A stretch of 64,000 nt of DNA, from contig NZ_JH993793.1 in the NCBI RefSeq assembly GCF_000316115.1, forward strand, positions 395,517-459,516, given 5' to 3'. Below, piece by piece: positions 1 to 11,751 of the stretch; position 1 is the first letter of the stretch; each line of letters starts with the position of its first letter. Both the position numbers and the translations under genes were made by a program. The notes beneath the pieces were generated by a model. The model was not told where the DNA came from. It saw only the letters and a program-made list of their open reading frames with translations, and ran no database searches. The DNA is from Leptolyngbya sp. PCC 7375. GTDB taxonomy: Bacteria > Cyanobacteriota > Cyanobacteriia > Phormidesmidales > Phormidesmidaceae.

Positions 1-76
1 CCCGACGGATTACGGCTATTGCCTAACCCTTGATTCAAATAGGTAGGTAGATGAGTATAAGGTAACCAGTACAGTT

Positions 77-120
77 ACCCATCCACCCATCCACCCATCC
101 ACCCATCTACCCACCTACCC
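77..120. repeat. 8-bp tandem repeat (ACCCATCC)n
   Basis: Three exact ACCCATCC units are followed by two diverged units (ACCCATCT, ACCCACCT) and a half unit. This resembles the short tandemly repeated repetitive sequences of cyanobacteria. The rest of positions 1-221 shows no gene. Confidence 0.8.
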
Positions 121-221
121 TCAACACTAGGAACCGATTCCTTTACGCCCCCTGACACCAGGAATAAACCAAACTTCCCGCGATCATTGGCCAAGATGGT
201 AACACTTTTGAACGTCTCCCA

Positions 222-2774
222 TTACCATTCCATCAAATACATAAGACGTACAGTTCGGCCTCGACCGCCGACATAGTTACGATCGTCAAACCCCGATAAA
301 AACTGGGCTGTAGCTGGATAGTATTGGATGTCAAAAATATTCTCAACCCCCAATTGCAACCTGCCTGAGCCAATATCCACACTACTGATAAAGTCAATTG
401 TGGTATAGCTCTCAATCGACAAGGGCTCAATGCCTTCATCAGCGGCTCGACTACGACCGCCTACAATTAAGGCCTGTAGACGATTAGTCCAGCCAGGTAG
501 GGTTTCATTTTCCACATAAGCGGTAAATTTAATCGGAGAAATTTCGCCACTATTCAATGGGTCAAAATCATCATCTCGATCCACATCATTTTCACCTTCA
601 GACCAACCAACCGTACCGCCAATGCCCCAAGTGTCTGCTGGTTGCCAATCCACTGTGGCTTCTACACCATATATGCGCTGAGGGGCACGCTGAATAATCA
701 GCAAACCATCTTCGTTGGGCACCAGACTTGAACCCAAGTCTGATGTGTTGTAAAAACCGCTGAGGCTCGTTTGAATCGATGGCCAATTACCACGAACACC
801 AATTTCATATTCAGTAACTTTGATCGGTTGAGTGATATCCAAGTCGTCCTCAACACTGGTAAAGCCAGGGGGGGGCAAGCGTAAGACTCGACTAAACTCA
901 GGCACACTGAAGCTCTGGGCAAAACTGGCGAAGAGTGAAACCTCGTCAACAGGCTGATAAACCGTACTGGCGTTAAAAACAACGTCATCAAAGTTGCGAT
1001 TGCCACCTTCAATATTGCGACTGCTAGTGACTGAAAAATAGTCATCCACGTCAAGGGTGATATTTTCATAACGCACCCCACCCCGCAGCAGCCACGATTC
1101 ACTTGGCTCCCAATCAAGCTGAGTGAAAAGACCCAGGCTATTCACCCGATAGGGGGGCGTAAAGTCAAATTCTTGGAGCGGGGTTAGTCGCTGCTCATTG
1201 TCAAATGTTGTTGCATCAAACTGGGCCGTAATCTGTTGATTTTTCTGATTTTCATAGTCTGCACCCCACAGTAGGTTAAGGGTTTCATTCCTGGTTAAAG
1301 GGGTCTCAACCTGTAGTCGCCCGCCCCAACGTTCGGCCTCAAGCCGTGATTGAAACAGAAAGGGAAAGAAATCAATGCCCAGACGACCATCAGCAAATTC
1401 ACCACGGGCGAGCGTATTTTGGTAATACAATTGTCCTCGCAATTCGCTACCCCATAGATCACCATGGGAATAGCTCAAGTTTGTGACCAGGCTCCGATCT
1501 GTTGGATTATCTTCTTTTTCAAGACCCGAGATTCTCAAGGCCCGAGCAGTTTGTCGACCGGGAATAAGGAGGGTTTCCGGACTAGCGATAAACTCCGTAT
1601 CTCGCTGGGAATTGAAGTAGTTAATTGTGAAATCAAATTGCTCTTGGTCGCTGGGCTCATAGTTGATTTTGCCCAGCAGGTTGTAGCTAGTGGTATCGCT
1701 CAGACTCGACTCTGAAACGTTACGATTGCCGTCAGCATCGAAAAAACTACCGGTTTCGTCACGGGACAGGATCAATCTATAGGCGGATCGTTCAAATCCT
1801 TCTGAAATATTGATAGCAAAATTAGTGCCAAAGCCGTCGTCCTCTAGGTCACCTAATGATGCGCTACCGCCAACCCGAGTTTCTAGAATCGCTTGACCGT
1901 CTTCGGGACGACGGGTGATGATATTAATGACGCCACCGGTACTCTGGCCACCAAAAATGGCGCTGGGGCCACGAATCACCTCGACTCGCTCGATGGCAGA
2001 GGGATCGATACTACGCAGTTCTTGGCGATTAACCCGAAAGTTAGTGGACAGCGGTACACCGTCAATTAAGATGGCAGCTTCTCGACCTCGAAGGGTTTGC
2101 CCGCGAGTGGTGCGTAACTGGTTTGGGGGGCCAAATCCTGGCACTAAATTACCTAACGTATCAGCGAGATCGTTGGAGAGAATAGACTGTTGTTCGATTT
2201 GTTCTCGCTCAATAACGGTGATGGAACGTCCGATGTCATCTATGGATTCTTCGGTACGGGTGGCCGTAACAACTAAGCGCAGGGGAGCTTCGTCTTCCAG
2301 TCCCTCTGCCGATTCATCGGTGGGGCCAGAGGGATCGCCATCGGGGGACGCTGGGTCAGTGACGGCGGTGCTGATGGCGAAAATTAGACCTCCAGGCTGC
2401 TGATTGATTTCAACGGCTGGGGCAGTACCTTGCCCGACAATCGTTACCTGAATACGGTTGGTGGCCAGGGATTTAACCGTAATCGATTCTATCCCTGTAG
2501 CCGGATTGTCTTGCTGAAAGGTATCCCCCTCGGAGGTTTGAAGTTGGGCGTCAACAACATCGACAACAATTGTGTTGTCGCCACTGCGATTGATAAAGGT
2601 TTGTAGGGGGGCCTCAGTGGCAGATTCAAGGGTGAGTGACAACCCTGTGTCAGTTTGGGTCAGCTGTACAGCAGTAATTATGGACGTCTGTGCATAGACA
2701 GGTTGCGCGATCGCAACCGTAACCGCGCTTGCGATCCCAAGCGTACAGGTTCCTAAAGACAATTTCATCATCAT
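222..2774 (-). CDS. TonB-dependent siderophore receptor with AMIN domain
   Basis: Outer-membrane receptor for ferric siderophores, energised by TonB. The 850-residue product starts with a signal peptide ending near VYAQ, has an AMIN domain (about residues 33-135), an acidic linker, a plug domain opening with VVTATRTEESIDDIG (about 170-290), and a 22-strand-type barrel ending in the terminal aromatic Trp typical of porin folds. AMIN plus plug plus barrel is the usual cyanobacterial architecture. Three ATGs stand in a row; AGGA just upstream best fits the third (about 2768). It diverges from the acyl-ligase/PKS genes and has a Fur-like palindrome upstream, so iron repression is likely. The ligand is not deducible. 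Confidence 0.93.
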   Translation of the reverse strand: MMMKLSLGTCTLGIASAVTVAIAQPVYAQTSIITAVQLTQTDTGLSLTLESATEAPLQTFINRSGDNTIVVDVVDAQLQTSEGDTFQQDNPATGIESITVKSLATNRIQVTIVGQGTAPAVEINQQPGGLIFAISTAVTDPASPDGDPSGPTDESAEGLEDEAPLRLVVTATRTEESIDDIGRSITVIEREQIEQQSILSNDLADTLGNLVPGFGPPNQLRTTRGQTLRGREAAILIDGVPLSTNFRVNRQELRSIDPSAIERVEVIRGPSAIFGGQSTGGVINIITRRPEDGQAILETRVGGSASLGDLEDDGFGTNFAINISEGFERSAYRLILSRDETGSFFDADGNRNVSESSLSDTTSYNLLGKINYEPSDQEQFDFTINYFNSQRDTEFIASPETLLIPGRQTARALRISGLEKEDNPTDRSLVTNLSYSHGDLWGSELRGQLYYQNTLARGEFADGRLGIDFFPFLFQSRLEAERWGGRLQVETPLTRNETLNLLWGADYENQKNQQITAQFDATTFDNEQRLTPLQEFDFTPPYRVNSLGLFTQLDWEPSESWLLRGGVRYENITLDVDDYFSVTSSRNIEGGNRNFDDVVFNASTVYQPVDEVSLFASFAQSFSVPEFSRVLRLPPPGFTSVEDDLDITQPIKVTEYEIGVRGNWPSIQTSLSGFYNTSDLGSSLVPNEDGLLIIQRAPQRIYGVEATVDWQPADTWGIGGTVGWSEGENDVDRDDDFDPLNSGEISPIKFTAYVENETLPGWTNRLQALIVGGRSRAADEGIEPLSIESYTTIDFISSVDIGSGRLQLGVENIFDIQYYPATAQFLSGFDDRNYVGGRGRTVRLMYLMEW

Positions 2775-2901
2775 TCCTCACACACAAATAATGGAGCCCT
2801 AAGCCAAATAACTGGGGTCTAAACTCGCGGGTCTCAGACATCGCTGTTGCCACGCTAAAGCCAAATATTGTCAATTAAGAGACCAGAAAATGGATTTTTA
2901 A

Positions 2902-2915
2902 TGAGAATATTATCA
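2902..2915 (-). promoter_or_regulatory. Fur-box-like palindrome
   Basis: TGAGAATATTATCA is an inverted repeat of TGAtAAT with one mismatch, lying about 130 bp before the TonB receptor. It matches the ferric uptake regulator consensus core; the assignment is by resemblance. Confidence 0.55.
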
Positions 2916-3021
2916 AAAACCTAAAGGGCAAAACACTCCCTTGTCAAGCTCATCATGGAAGTCAGGAAAATAATTGGAACCATTGATTTGTATAGAGCAA
3001 TTGCATTGACCATCTAACTTC

Positions 3022-3105
3022 TTGCGAATGAGAGCTGAGTCATCTATACTCACTATTGCGAAATGGTATCAATTAATTAAGTCTGATTTTTAATCTCATT
3101 CGCAA
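3022..3105. repeat. 12-bp inverted repeat TTGCGAATGAGA / TCTCATTCGCAA
   Basis: Perfect 12-bp arms at 3022-3033 and 3094-3105 are separated by 60 bp in the intergenic region between receptor and acyl ligase. GAATGAGA resembles a Fur half-site. A 19-bp direct repeat with one mismatch follows (3098-3116 and 3122-3140). This is probably the control region for the plus-strand biosynthetic genes. Confidence 0.6.
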
Positions 3106-3211
3106 ATGTATTGCCTTCGCAATTCGCAAATATATTGCCTCCGGCGCTCCGGTTCGCTCCCGTTTACCTCAACCTGTTGGGTCCGTCTACCTCATCTATT
3201 AGCCCTACTCC

Positions 3212-4945
3212 ATGCCCCATCTGACCTTTAACTGTCTCCAGGGGGTTAGCCCAGGTTTGACCTGGGTTGATCTCCTTAGGGAGAGAGCGGCACAACAGCC
3301 CTCCCGAATTGCCTTCCAAATGTGGAATGACGGTGTAGTGTCGTCTGAACAATTAACCTATGGCGATTTAGACTGCCGCAGTCGAGCGATCGCTGCCCAG
3401 ATGCAGCGGTTAAATCTCCAGGGAGCGCGCGTACTCCTGCTCTGTCCCCCTGGATTAGACTATGTTCTGGCATTTTGTGCCTGTTTGTATGCGGGTGCGA
3501 TCGCTGTACCGATACAGCCGCCTCGCCCCAATCAGTCCCTAGAGCGATTTCAAGGTATTGCCGCTGATACGCAAGCCGCGCTGATTTTGACAACGTCTGC
3601 TCAGCCGTTCCAACCCAGAACCCTGTCGAACCTTCCCACGCTCCAGCTAGATTCTGTTCTTGCTACAGAGGCAATTGCCTGGCAGTCCCCCAACATTGAT
3701 CCTGAAGCAATCGCCTTCTTGCAATACACCTCGGGCTCTACCGCTGCACCGAAGGGGGTAAAAATTAGCCATCGTAATCTCATCCACAACGTTGCTGCCA
3801 TTAGCCATAAGTTTGGGTTAAACAACCGTAGCGAGGGAGTGTGCTGGCTACCGCCGTATCACGATATGGGACTGATTGGCGGCATTCTCACATCTCTATA
3901 CCAAGGATCGACCACCACACTGATGTCGCCCGTAGACTTTTTACAACGTCCCCTGCGCTGGTTACAGGCTATTTCCCGCACCCAGGCAACCATCAGCGGC
4001 GGTCCCAATTTTGCCTATGACCGTTGTGTAGAACGGTTCAAACCAGAACAATGCGTGGGACTGGACTTAAGTCATTGGTCAGTGGCCTTTACGGGGGCGG
4101 AGCCGATCCGGATGGCCACCCTTGAGCGCTTTGCGACGACATTTGCCGATTACGGGTTTCGCCCTGAGGCATTCTATCCCTGCTATGGCATGGCCGAGGC
4201 GACGCTAATGATCACCGGTGGCGATCGCACCAGTGCCCCCAAGCAATTAACCGTAGATGAGAAAAAACTAGCGGACCATCGCATTCAGCCTGCCGACCAG
4301 GGACGCTTGCTGGTGGGCTGTGGACAGGTGATCGACTCAGGTCAGCTGATGATTGTCAATCCCCAAACCCTGACGCCTTGCCCACCTAACGAAGTTGGAG
4401 AAATTTGGGTGACTAGCCCCAGCGTCGCCCAGGGCTATTGGCAGCAGCCCCAGCTAAGCCAGGAAACCTTTCATGCCCACCTGGCTGACACTGGGGCTGG
4501 ACCTTTCCTACGCACAGGGGATTTGGGCTGTCTGCAAGATGAAGAGTTGTTTGTGACCGGACGGCTCAAGGAAGTCATGATTATCCACGGTCGCAACCAC
4601 TATGCCAGCGATGTGGAAGCCACCGTGGCTGCTAGCCATCCAGCTTTTCGGACAACCTGGGGAGCCGCGTTTACCGTGGATCGAGATGACCAAACTCAGT
4701 TGGTTGTTGTGCAAGAAGTCGGACGGGTGTGGCTGCGGCGATTAGAGCCTAAGCCTGTCATTCGAGTTATTAAGCAAACCGTGAGCCAGGTCCATGGCCT
4801 GCGGGTGGAAACCATCGTGCTCGTTAAGCCTGGAAGTATTCCTAAAACCTCCAGCGGCAAGATTCAACGTGCTCGCTGTCGTTCACAGTTTTTGGCTGGG
4901 CAGCTGCATCCCATGCCCATGGCCCAACCCGCAAACACTCGTTAA
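3212..4945 (+). CDS. fatty-acyl-AMP ligase (FAAL)
   Basis: Activates a fatty acid as acyl-AMP and loads it on an acyl carrier protein, starting a lipopeptide-type assembly line. The 577-residue protein has the adenylation core motif YTSGSTAAPKGV (about residue 172), the YGMAEAT motif (about 325), the TGDLG motif and the late KTSSGK-IQR lysine motif. The overall length and sequence follow the FAAL family rather than acyl-CoA ligases. A free ACP gene begins 31 bp downstream and the PKS follows, so the three are probably one transcript. No clear Shine-Dalgarno precedes the ATG. Confidence 0.9.
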   Translation: MPHLTFNCLQGVSPGLTWVDLLRERAAQQPSRIAFQMWNDGVVSSEQLTYGDLDCRSRAIAAQMQRLNLQGARVLLLCPPGLDYVLAFCACLYAGAIAVPIQPPRPNQSLERFQGIAADTQAALILTTSAQPFQPRTLSNLPTLQLDSVLATEAIAWQSPNIDPEAIAFLQYTSGSTAAPKGVKISHRNLIHNVAAISHKFGLNNRSEGVCWLPPYHDMGLIGGILTSLYQGSTTTLMSPVDFLQRPLRWLQAISRTQATISGGPNFAYDRCVERFKPEQCVGLDLSHWSVAFTGAEPIRMATLERFATTFADYGFRPEAFYPCYGMAEATLMITGGDRTSAPKQLTVDEKKLADHRIQPADQGRLLVGCGQVIDSGQLMIVNPQTLTPCPPNEVGEIWVTSPSVAQGYWQQPQLSQETFHAHLADTGAGPFLRTGDLGCLQDEELFVTGRLKEVMIIHGRNHYASDVEATVAASHPAFRTTWGAAFTVDRDDQTQLVVVQEVGRVWLRRLEPKPVIRVIKQTVSQVHGLRVETIVLVKPGSIPKTSSGKIQRARCRSQFLAGQLHPMPMAQPANTR

Positions 4946-4976
4946 TTCTGAGCAATTGTGAGCAAAGGTTTCTCCT

Positions 4977-5279
4977 ATGAATTCATCCGTTAACCAGCCA
5001 CCATCTGTTATGGACCAACCAACGATAGCAAACATTGAGGCTTGGCTGTCTGAGAAACTGGCAGAGTCTCTGGGCATCACGATTGAGGGCATTGATCCAG
5101 ATGCACCTTTTGACAGCTATGGACTCGATTCTACCGAAATAATTGGGCTGTCAGGAGAACTTGAGGAATGGCTGCAGCGACAGGTTTCACCCACATTGCT
5201 TTACGACTATCCCACGATTGCCACCCTGGCTGAGTACTTAGGAGATCTGTCCTTGGAAACTGAGGGGCAAGACAGCTAG
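4977..5279 (+). CDS. acyl carrier protein
   Basis: Free-standing 100-residue carrier protein. The phosphopantetheine attachment serine lies in GLDSTEI (about residue 60), followed by the helix pattern of ACP domains. A nonconserved stretch of about 18 residues precedes the domain. Lying between the acyl ligase and a PKS that begins directly with a ketosynthase, it most likely carries the starter fatty acyl chain from the ligase to that ketosynthase. Confidence 0.88.
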   Translation: MNSSVNQPPSVMDQPTIANIEAWLSEKLAESLGITIEGIDPDAPFDSYGLDSTEIIGLSGELEEWLQRQVSPTLLYDYPTIATLAEYLGDLSLETEGQDS

Positions 5280-5414
5280 GTCTTTGGCATTCCTGGCGAG
5301 AACAGTCCGTTTAAGGGCGATATTGGCCAAGCCGATGCCATGGATGATGGCTCTGGCCAGGCAACAGTGAACCGATGACCATTTGTTAATCTGCACTGAG
5401 AGGCATTCTAAACG

Positions 5415-8400
5415 ATGAACCCAATTGCGATTGTCGGTTTGGCCTGCCGGTTTCCGGGGGGCAATGATACCGATAACTTTTGGCGGTTTCTGTGCCAGGG
5501 AGGCGATGCCATTACGTCGGCTGCACCCAGAGATCTCCCAGGACTATCAGCAACTGGATGGGGGGGGTTCCTGTCCCAGATCGATCAGTTTGACGCGGCG
5601 TTTTTTGGGATTTCCCCCCGTGAAGCGGCCTATCTCGATCCCCAACAGCGGCTGTTATTGGAAGTTTGTTGGGAGGGGCTAGAGCAGGCGGCTATTGCAC
5701 CTCAATCCTTAGCGGGCAGCCGTACAGGGGTATTTGTCGGCATTAGTCACAGCGACTATGGTCATCTTTTGGGTCAACACCACAGCCCAGAGACCAGAGT
5801 GAGCCCCTACAGTGCTACTGGGACGGCGCTTTGTGTGGCCGCTAACAGAATCTCCTATGCCCTCAATTTAAAGGGGCCTAGTCTAGCAGTTGACACGGCC
5901 TGTTCATCGTCGCTGGTGGCCGTACACCTGGCAGGGCAAAGCCTGGCGGCTGGCGGCTGTGACTTAGCGCTGGTGGGGGGTGTGAATTTAATTCTCAGAC
6001 CCGAGGTGACGGAGATTTTTCAACAGGCCGGGATGATGGCCGTTGATGGCCACTGCAAGACGTTTGATGCTGCTGCCGATGGCTATGTGCGCTCAGAAGG
6101 GTGTGGCGTTGTGGTGTTGAAGCGACTGGCTGATGCTGAACAGGCGGGAGATCGGATCTTAGCGGTGGTACAGGGTTCGGCTGTTAATCAAGATGGGCTG
6201 AGTAACGGTCTAACCGCCCCCAACGGCCCTGCCCAACAGGCGGTTATTCGTCAGGCATTGACCCAGGCCCAGGTGCCTGCTGCCCATATTAGCTACGTTG
6301 AAACCCATGGTACGGGCACGCCCCTGGGGGATCCGATTGAAGTGAATGCGCTAAAAACGGTGCTGATGGCGGGTCGTTCATCCCAACAGCCCTGTGCCCT
6401 AGGGGCGCTAAAGGCCAACGTGGGTCACATGGAAGCGGCGGCGGGTATCGCTGGTCTGATTAAGGTGGTGCTAGCGCTACAGCATCGATACATTCCGGCC
6501 CATCGGCATGTACATCAACTCAATCCCCGCATTGACCTGACGGATACGCCATTGTTTATTCCTCAGCAAGGCTGCCAGTGGCCGTCACCGGTTGGGGTGG
6601 ATCGACCGATAGCGGGGGTTAGTGCCTTTAGCTTTGGGGGGACCAATGCCCATGTAATTGTGTCTGCGGCATCCAGCTCCCCGACGCCTTCCCCGACGCC
6701 TTCCCCGACGCCTGTTTCCGCTCCCGTCTGGCACAGCTTGATGCTGACGGCTAAATCGGAGCCTGCTTTAACCGCCCTGGCGGGTCGCTATGCTGAGTTT
6801 TTGCAGGCCCATCCTGGGGTGAATCTGGCAGATGTCTGTTGGACAGCCCATACGGGACGCTCTATCTTTTCTCATCGGGCGATGGTGGTGGCGGATTCGT
6901 TAAAGGAGATGCGATCGCACCTCACTGATATTGCCCAGGGTAAGCATTCGACCGCTGTGGCTATGGCAAAAGCTCCCCGTCGTCCCCAGCGAGACATTGC
7001 ATTTTTGTTTACGGGGCAGGGAGCACAGTATGTCGGCATGGGACGACAACTCTATGACACACAGCCCGTGTTTCGACGCATCTTAGATGAGTGCGACGCT
7101 GCCTTAAAATCTGAGCTCGACCCGTCGCTCCTGACAGTGTTGTTTGCGGCAACAGAAGAGCAGGCAAACAGACTGCAGCAAACAGCGTATACCCAGCCAG
7201 CCCTATTCGCTTTGGAATATGCCCTCAGTGAACTGTGGCGGAGCTGGGGGATAATCCCCACCGTTGTTCTAGGCCATAGTCTGGGAGAATATGCTGCTGC
7301 CTGTGCGGCGGGGTGCTTAAGCTGGACAGATGGGCTGCGGCTTGTGACCCTGCGTTCTCGTCTGATGCAACAGTTGCCGCTAGATGGCACCATGGCCGCT
7401 GTATTTGCAGCACCGGAACAACTGCAGCCCTTAATAGAGACCTTAGATGGGGTGGAAATTGCCGTCATTAACGGACCAGACAACACCGTCATCTCTGGTA
7501 ACAAAACGGCTGTGGACTCCGTCTTAAAAACTCTCTCCGATCAGGGAATTCGTAACCGCCCCCTACCGGTTTCCCACGCCTTTCATTCGGCGTTAATGGA
7601 GCCAATGCTCGCGGAATTCGCAACATTTGCCCAAACCCTGACCTATGCACCCCCCAAAATCCCGCTAATTTCTAATCTGACGGGCCAGCCGTTAACAACG
7701 GCCCCCAATGCCGACTACTGGTGTCAACAGCTGCGCCAACCGGTGCAGTTTGCAACTGGTTTAAAGACCCTGCTGGCCCACCGCCCCAATCTATGGCTTG
7801 AAATTGGCCCACAGCCCACGCTGCTGGGAATTGCACAGCGCAGTTTTTCTGAAGCTACCAAACCCTGGCTGCCCTCCCTGGTACCAAAGCAAGATGACGA
7901 ATACGTGATGCTAAAAACCCTCAGTCATCTAGCTGTTCGAGGGTTTACCGTCGATTGGGCCGCTATCAATCAAACCCAGGGGCAGCGGATTGCCCTACCC
8001 ACCTATCCTTTTCAACGCCAGTCCCATTGGTTTATGCCGACATCTCCCCCACTACCTACCCCCACGGACACCGCCAAGGTCCTAGTACCGTCCAACCCCG
8101 TTGCCCAGGTACAGACAGAATTAAAAACGCTGGTGGCCAAGCTGCTAAAGATCTCGCCAGAAGCTGTTGATTCGCAAGCGCCATTCCTGGAAATGGGCGC
8201 TGATTCTATCGTACTGATTGAAGCTGTTCAGGCCATTGAAGCCCGCTTTGGTGTGACGGTCACCATGCGTCAATTCTTTGAAGATCTACAGACTCTAGAG
8301 GCGTTATCCAACTTTATCGCTGAGCAAATTGCTGCTGAGACCAACCGTAATTCCGATCATAGTCTCAACAGTAGTACTGGGACGCCCGCAGCGACCGACG

Positions 8401-11400
8401 CTCCACCACTCAACAACCAAGAACCGCTCACTGTAACAACAGCGTTTCCAGAAATGTCTGTGGGGACAAGTCCTGTGGTTGCTACCACGGGCTTAGAGCA
8501 GATTGTGTCACAACAGATGCAGCTCATGACGCAACAGATTGAGCTGCTGCGTCATGCCCAGCAAGGCACCCAAATGCCAGCCACGGTCTCTCCAGCCATG
8601 GTCTCTCCAGCCACGGTCTCTCCAGCCACGGTCTCTCCACCACGGCCCCCACAAAAACCGGCCCCGCCACCTGTCTCCTCTCCACCTCCCACAACAGCCC
8701 CCGCAGTTCATCAATCCCTGACTGAATCACAGCAGCACTATCTCCACACATTTATTCAGCGCTACACCCAGCGCACAGCTGAGTCAAAACGCCGTAAGCA
8801 GACTAGCCACCCCTATTTAGCCGATAGTCGTGCCTGTGCCGGATTTCGGCCCTCCATCAAAGAGATGCTCTATCCCATTGTGGGCACTCGAGCTGAAGGG
8901 GCTCGACTGTGGGATATCGATGGCAACGAGTACATCGACATCACCATGGGGTTTGGAGTCTATCTATTTGGTCACCGTCCCGACTTTATTCAGCAAGCGA
9001 TCGCAACCCAGCTACAGCGCGGCATTCAAATCGGTCCCCAGGCAGAACTAGCGGGAGATGTGGCCAAACTCATCCATGAACTGACGGGTATGGAACGGGT
9101 CACCTTTACCCAGTCCGGCACAGAGGCCGTGATGACGGCTCTACGGCTAGCCCGCACGGCCACTCAACGCCGTCTAATTGTAAGATTTGAGAACGCTTAC
9201 CACGGTCACTTTGACGGAGTACTGGCTAGATCAGCAGAAGATCATGCTGGCGTGCCCATCGCGCCCGGCACTCCCCCCGGCATGGTGGCAGATGTGCTGG
9301 TGCTACCCTATGGCGATTCTACTGCACTTCAGGTGATTCAAAACCGGGCCTCTGAACTCGCCGCCGTATTAGTAGAACCCGTGCAAAGCCGTCGCCCCGA
9401 TTTACAACCACGAGACTTTCTCCAAGATCTACGTCGCATCACCCAGGACCATGGGGTGGCGCTCATCTTTGATGAGATTATTACGGGCTTTCGCATTCAT
9501 CCCGGTGGAGCCCAAACCTGGTTTGGCGTGGAGGCCGACTTGGCCACCTATGGCAAAGTGTTGGGCGGCGGCATCCCCATTGGCGTTGTTGCCGGTAAGG
9601 CCCAATACATGGATGGTATTGACGGTGGTCTCTGGCACTATGGCGATGACTCTTATCCAGGTGTGGAGCGTACCTTTTTTGCCGGAACATTTTGCAAACC
9701 TCCCCTGGCGATGGCCGCCGCTAAAGCTGTTTTGCTACACCTTCAGCAGCAGGGAGCAGACCTACAAAAACAACTGAACCAGCGCACTGAGATATTCGCC
9801 CAGCGGCTAAATACGTTCTTTAGCCAGGCCGAAGTGCCGATCGAGATCGTACAGTTTGGTTCGCTCTTTCGGTTTGCCTTTACCGGCAATTATGATTTGT
9901 TGTTTTATCACCTGATTGAGCAGGGAATTTATGTCTGGGAAGGACGTAACTGTTTTCTCTCCACAGCCCACACAGAGGCCGACATTGAGCAAATCATCCA
10001 GGCAGTCCAAACAGCGGTGGCCCAAATGCAAAAGGGAGGCTTTCTGCCGGGAAAGTCATTGACGGCCGCTCAGACGCTGCCCTTGACCGAAAGCCAGCAA
10101 GAGATTTGGCTATTAACGCAGCTCAATCCTGATGCCTCCCTTGCCTATACAGAATGTGTCTGGTTAGAGTTGCGGGGGCCATTACATGAGTCGGCGCTAC
10201 GCCAGAGCCTGCAACAGCTGATTGACCGTCACGACGCGCTACGCACTGGAATTGTCCCCACCGGCACAACCCAGCAGGTAATCCCCAGTCTGACCTTCAC
10301 CTTGCCGTTAATTGACTTGAGTGCCCTCAGCTCCGAGAAAAAGACTCTCGAAGTTCAGCATTGGCTACAGCGCGAACAACACCACGTTTTTGACCTCACC
10401 CAGCCGCCCCTACTGCGCATGCAGGCTCTGAAATTAGCGGAACAACACCATGGTTTGGTCCTTACCGTCCATCACATTGTCGTAGATGGCTGGTCCACTC
10501 AGATTTTACTCGAAGAGCTGAGTCAGCTATATAACATGGCCGTTGGGGATAACATTCAACCACTGCCGCCCCCAGGTTCCTATCGAGACTATGTCCAGCG
10601 AGTCAGGCAGACCGCCGATGCGGCCTACTGGCAACAGCAACCCCTACCCCAATGGCAGCTATTGACCGACAGCGAGTCGATTGGTTCACCCGATTACCAC
10701 AGCACCTCCCAATCATGGCAGCTATCTGCTGAGCGCTATCGACAGTTTCAAGTTTGGAGCCAGAAACACGGTTGCACTCCTTTTATGACACTGTTGGCGG
10801 CCTTTTGTTTACTGTTACATCGCTGGAGTCAAACAACAGAATTAGCGGTGGGGATTTCTGTTGCTGGCCAGGGACAACCCGGCTGGTCGCGGCTAGTGGC
10901 CCACTGTGTGAATGTGTTGCCAGTGTATAGCCAGCTTCGCCCGGAGCAATCACTGACCGATTATCTGCATACAATTCGGACGACATTGTTAGAGTGCTAC
11001 GACCATACCGACTACTCTTTAAGCCAGTGGGCGCGCTGGGCAAAAAACAACCGAGAAGAAACATCGGCTAGAGCCGCCGATCCGCTACAGCCAATTGTGC
11101 CCGCGTTCTTTAACCTAGACCCATCGTTGACCACTCCTGATTTTCAAGGATTGGCCGTAGAAGCAGTGCCCCCATCCCCGGTGTACGGACGGTGGAACCT
11201 GACTTGGCACCTGAGCGAGGTCGAAAACGGCCTTCATTTAACAACGGTCTACCGCAGTGCTCTGTTTGAAGACACAACTATCGCCGGTTGGATAGCGGCC
11301 TATGACAGGCTATTGAACCTGATGATGGAATCTCCGCAAGCAACGCTGGAAGAGATCAATCAGACGTTGGACGATTTTTTAACAACTCAGACTCAGCGCC

Positions 11401-11489
11401 TACAGACAACGCTCGTCCAGCAAAACCGTCTAAAGCTGGAAGCCACACGCCGTTCTCAAGAGACCAAAAGGATAAATCGATCCGGCTGA
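5415..11489 (+). CDS. hybrid PKS: KS-AT-ACP-aminotransferase-condensation
   Basis: 2024-residue modular megasynthase. Domains in order: ketosynthase (1-425; DTACSSS near 160, [10 protein letters not shown] near 297, GHMEAAAG near 336); acyltransferase (about 528-830; GHSLGEY near 620, HAFHS near 720, pointing to malonyl); ACP (about 905-975, GADSIVL); a Pro/Ser-rich linker with repeated ATVSP units; a glutamate-1-semialdehyde-type aminotransferase (about 1150-1540, PLP lysine in YGKVLGGG); and an NRPS condensation domain (about 1555-1990, HHIVVDG). KS, AT, ACP and AMT should elongate the fatty acid by two carbons and aminate the beta-keto group, as in MycA of mycosubtilin. No adenylation module follows the condensation domain, and a terminator stands downstream. 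Confidence 0.92.
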   Translation: MNPIAIVGLACRFPGGNDTDNFWRFLCQGGDAITSAAPRDLPGLSATGWGGFLSQIDQFDAAFFGISPREAAYLDPQQRLLLEVCWEGLEQAAIAPQSLAGSRTGVFVGISHSDYGHLLGQHHSPETRVSPYSATGTALCVAANRISYALNLKGPSLAVDTACSSSLVAVHLAGQSLAAGGCDLALVGGVNLILRPEVTEIFQQAGMMAVDGHCKTFDAAADGYVRSEGCGVVVLKRLADAEQAGDRILAVVQGSAVNQDGLSNGLTAPNGPAQQAVIRQALTQAQVPAAHISYVETHGTGTPLGDPIEVNALKTVLMAGRSSQQPCALGALKANVGHMEAAAGIAGLIKVVLALQHRYIPAHRHVHQLNPRIDLTDTPLFIPQQGCQWPSPVGVDRPIAGVSAFSFGGTNAHVIVSAASSSPTPSPTPSPTPVSAPVWHSLMLTAKSEPALTALAGRYAEFLQAHPGVNLADVCWTAHTGRSIFSHRAMVVADSLKEMRSHLTDIAQGKHSTAVAMAKAPRRPQRDIAFLFTGQGAQYVGMGRQLYDTQPVFRRILDECDAALKSELDPSLLTVLFAATEEQANRLQQTAYTQPALFALEYALSELWRSWGIIPTVVLGHSLGEYAAACAAGCLSWTDGLRLVTLRSRLMQQLPLDGTMAAVFAAPEQLQPLIETLDGVEIAVINGPDNTVISGNKTAVDSVLKTLSDQGIRNRPLPVSHAFHSALMEPMLAEFATFAQTLTYAPPKIPLISNLTGQPLTTAPNADYWCQQLRQPVQFATGLKTLLAHRPNLWLEIGPQPTLLGIAQRSFSEATKPWLPSLVPKQDDEYVMLKTLSHLAVRGFTVDWAAINQTQGQRIALPTYPFQRQSHWFMPTSPPLPTPTDTAKVLVPSNPVAQVQTELKTLVAKLLKISPEAVDSQAPFLEMGADSIVLIEAVQAIEARFGVTVTMRQFFEDLQTLEALSNFIAEQIAAETNRNSDHSLNSSTGTPAATDAPPLNNQEPLTVTTAFPEMSVGTSPVVATTGLEQIVSQQMQLMTQQIELLRHAQQGTQMPATVSPAMVSPATVSPATVSPPRPPQKPAPPPVSSPPPTTAPAVHQSLTESQQHYLHTFIQRYTQRTAESKRRKQTSHPYLADSRACAGFRPSIKEMLYPIVGTRAEGARLWDIDGNEYIDITMGFGVYLFGHRPDFIQQAIATQLQRGIQIGPQAELAGDVAKLIHELTGMERVTFTQSGTEAVMTALRLARTATQRRLIVRFENAYHGHFDGVLARSAEDHAGVPIAPGTPPGMVADVLVLPYGDSTALQVIQNRASELAAVLVEPVQSRRPDLQPRDFLQDLRRITQDHGVALIFDEIITGFRIHPGGAQTWFGVEADLATYGKVLGGGIPIGVVAGKAQYMDGIDGGLWHYGDDSYPGVERTFFAGTFCKPPLAMAAAKAVLLHLQQQGADLQKQLNQRTEIFAQRLNTFFSQAEVPIEIVQFGSLFRFAFTGNYDLLFYHLIEQGIYVWEGRNCFLSTAHTEADIEQIIQAVQTAVAQMQKGGFLPGKSLTAAQTLPLTESQQEIWLLTQLNPDASLAYTECVWLELRGPLHESALRQSLQQLIDRHDALRTGIVPTGTTQQVIPSLTFTLPLIDLSALSSEKKTLEVQHWLQREQHHVFDLTQPPLLRMQALKLAEQHHGLVLTVHHIVVDGWSTQILLEELSQLYNMAVGDNIQPLPPPGSYRDYVQRVRQTADAAYWQQQPLPQWQLLTDSESIGSPDYHSTSQSWQLSAERYRQFQVWSQKHGCTPFMTLLAAFCLLLHRWSQTTELAVGISVAGQGQPGWSRLVAHCVNVLPVYSQLRPEQSLTDYLHTIRTTLLECYDHTDYSLSQWARWAKNNREETSARAADPLQPIVPAFFNLDPSLTTPDFQGLAVEAVPPSPVYGRWNLTWHLSEVENGLHLTTVYRSALFEDTTIAGWIAAYDRLLNLMMESPQATLEEINQTLDDFLTTQTQRLQTTLVQQNRLKLEATRRSQETKRINRSG

Positions 11490-11556
11490 GCCTATAGATG
11501 GCCTACTATCTCTATGACAACAGAATCTTCTGAAGGCTACAACAATTTGGTTTTAC

Positions 11557-11592
11557 TAGCCTCTGCCGTGGCTTGCATCGTGGCAGAGGCTA
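11557..11592 (+). terminator. terminator hairpin after PKS
   Basis: Arms TAGCCTCTGCC and GGCAGAGGCTA pair over 11 bp around a 14-nt loop, followed by TATTATTTTC. It lies 67 bp past the PKS stop and marks the end of that transcript. Confidence 0.75.
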
Positions 11593-11751
11593 TATTATTT
11601 TCAAAAATGATACTAAGTATCAATAGTAATTCAGCGATGGGCATCAGCTATGGAAGCTTTTGCATCTTGAATTTGCAGCCTTTCTTATATGAATTTTCAA
11701 CACGTTAGCTTGAGTTCAGTATAAAGAACTACTTTCGACCTGGCTGTATTT

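Noticed and set aside
8508..8751. Repetitive antisense frame in the PKS linker
   Set aside because: It is the complement of the ATVSP repeat region, not a gene.
11514..11708. 64-codon frame after the PKS
   Set aside because: It is interrupted by a strong terminator hairpin and has no recognisable protein features.
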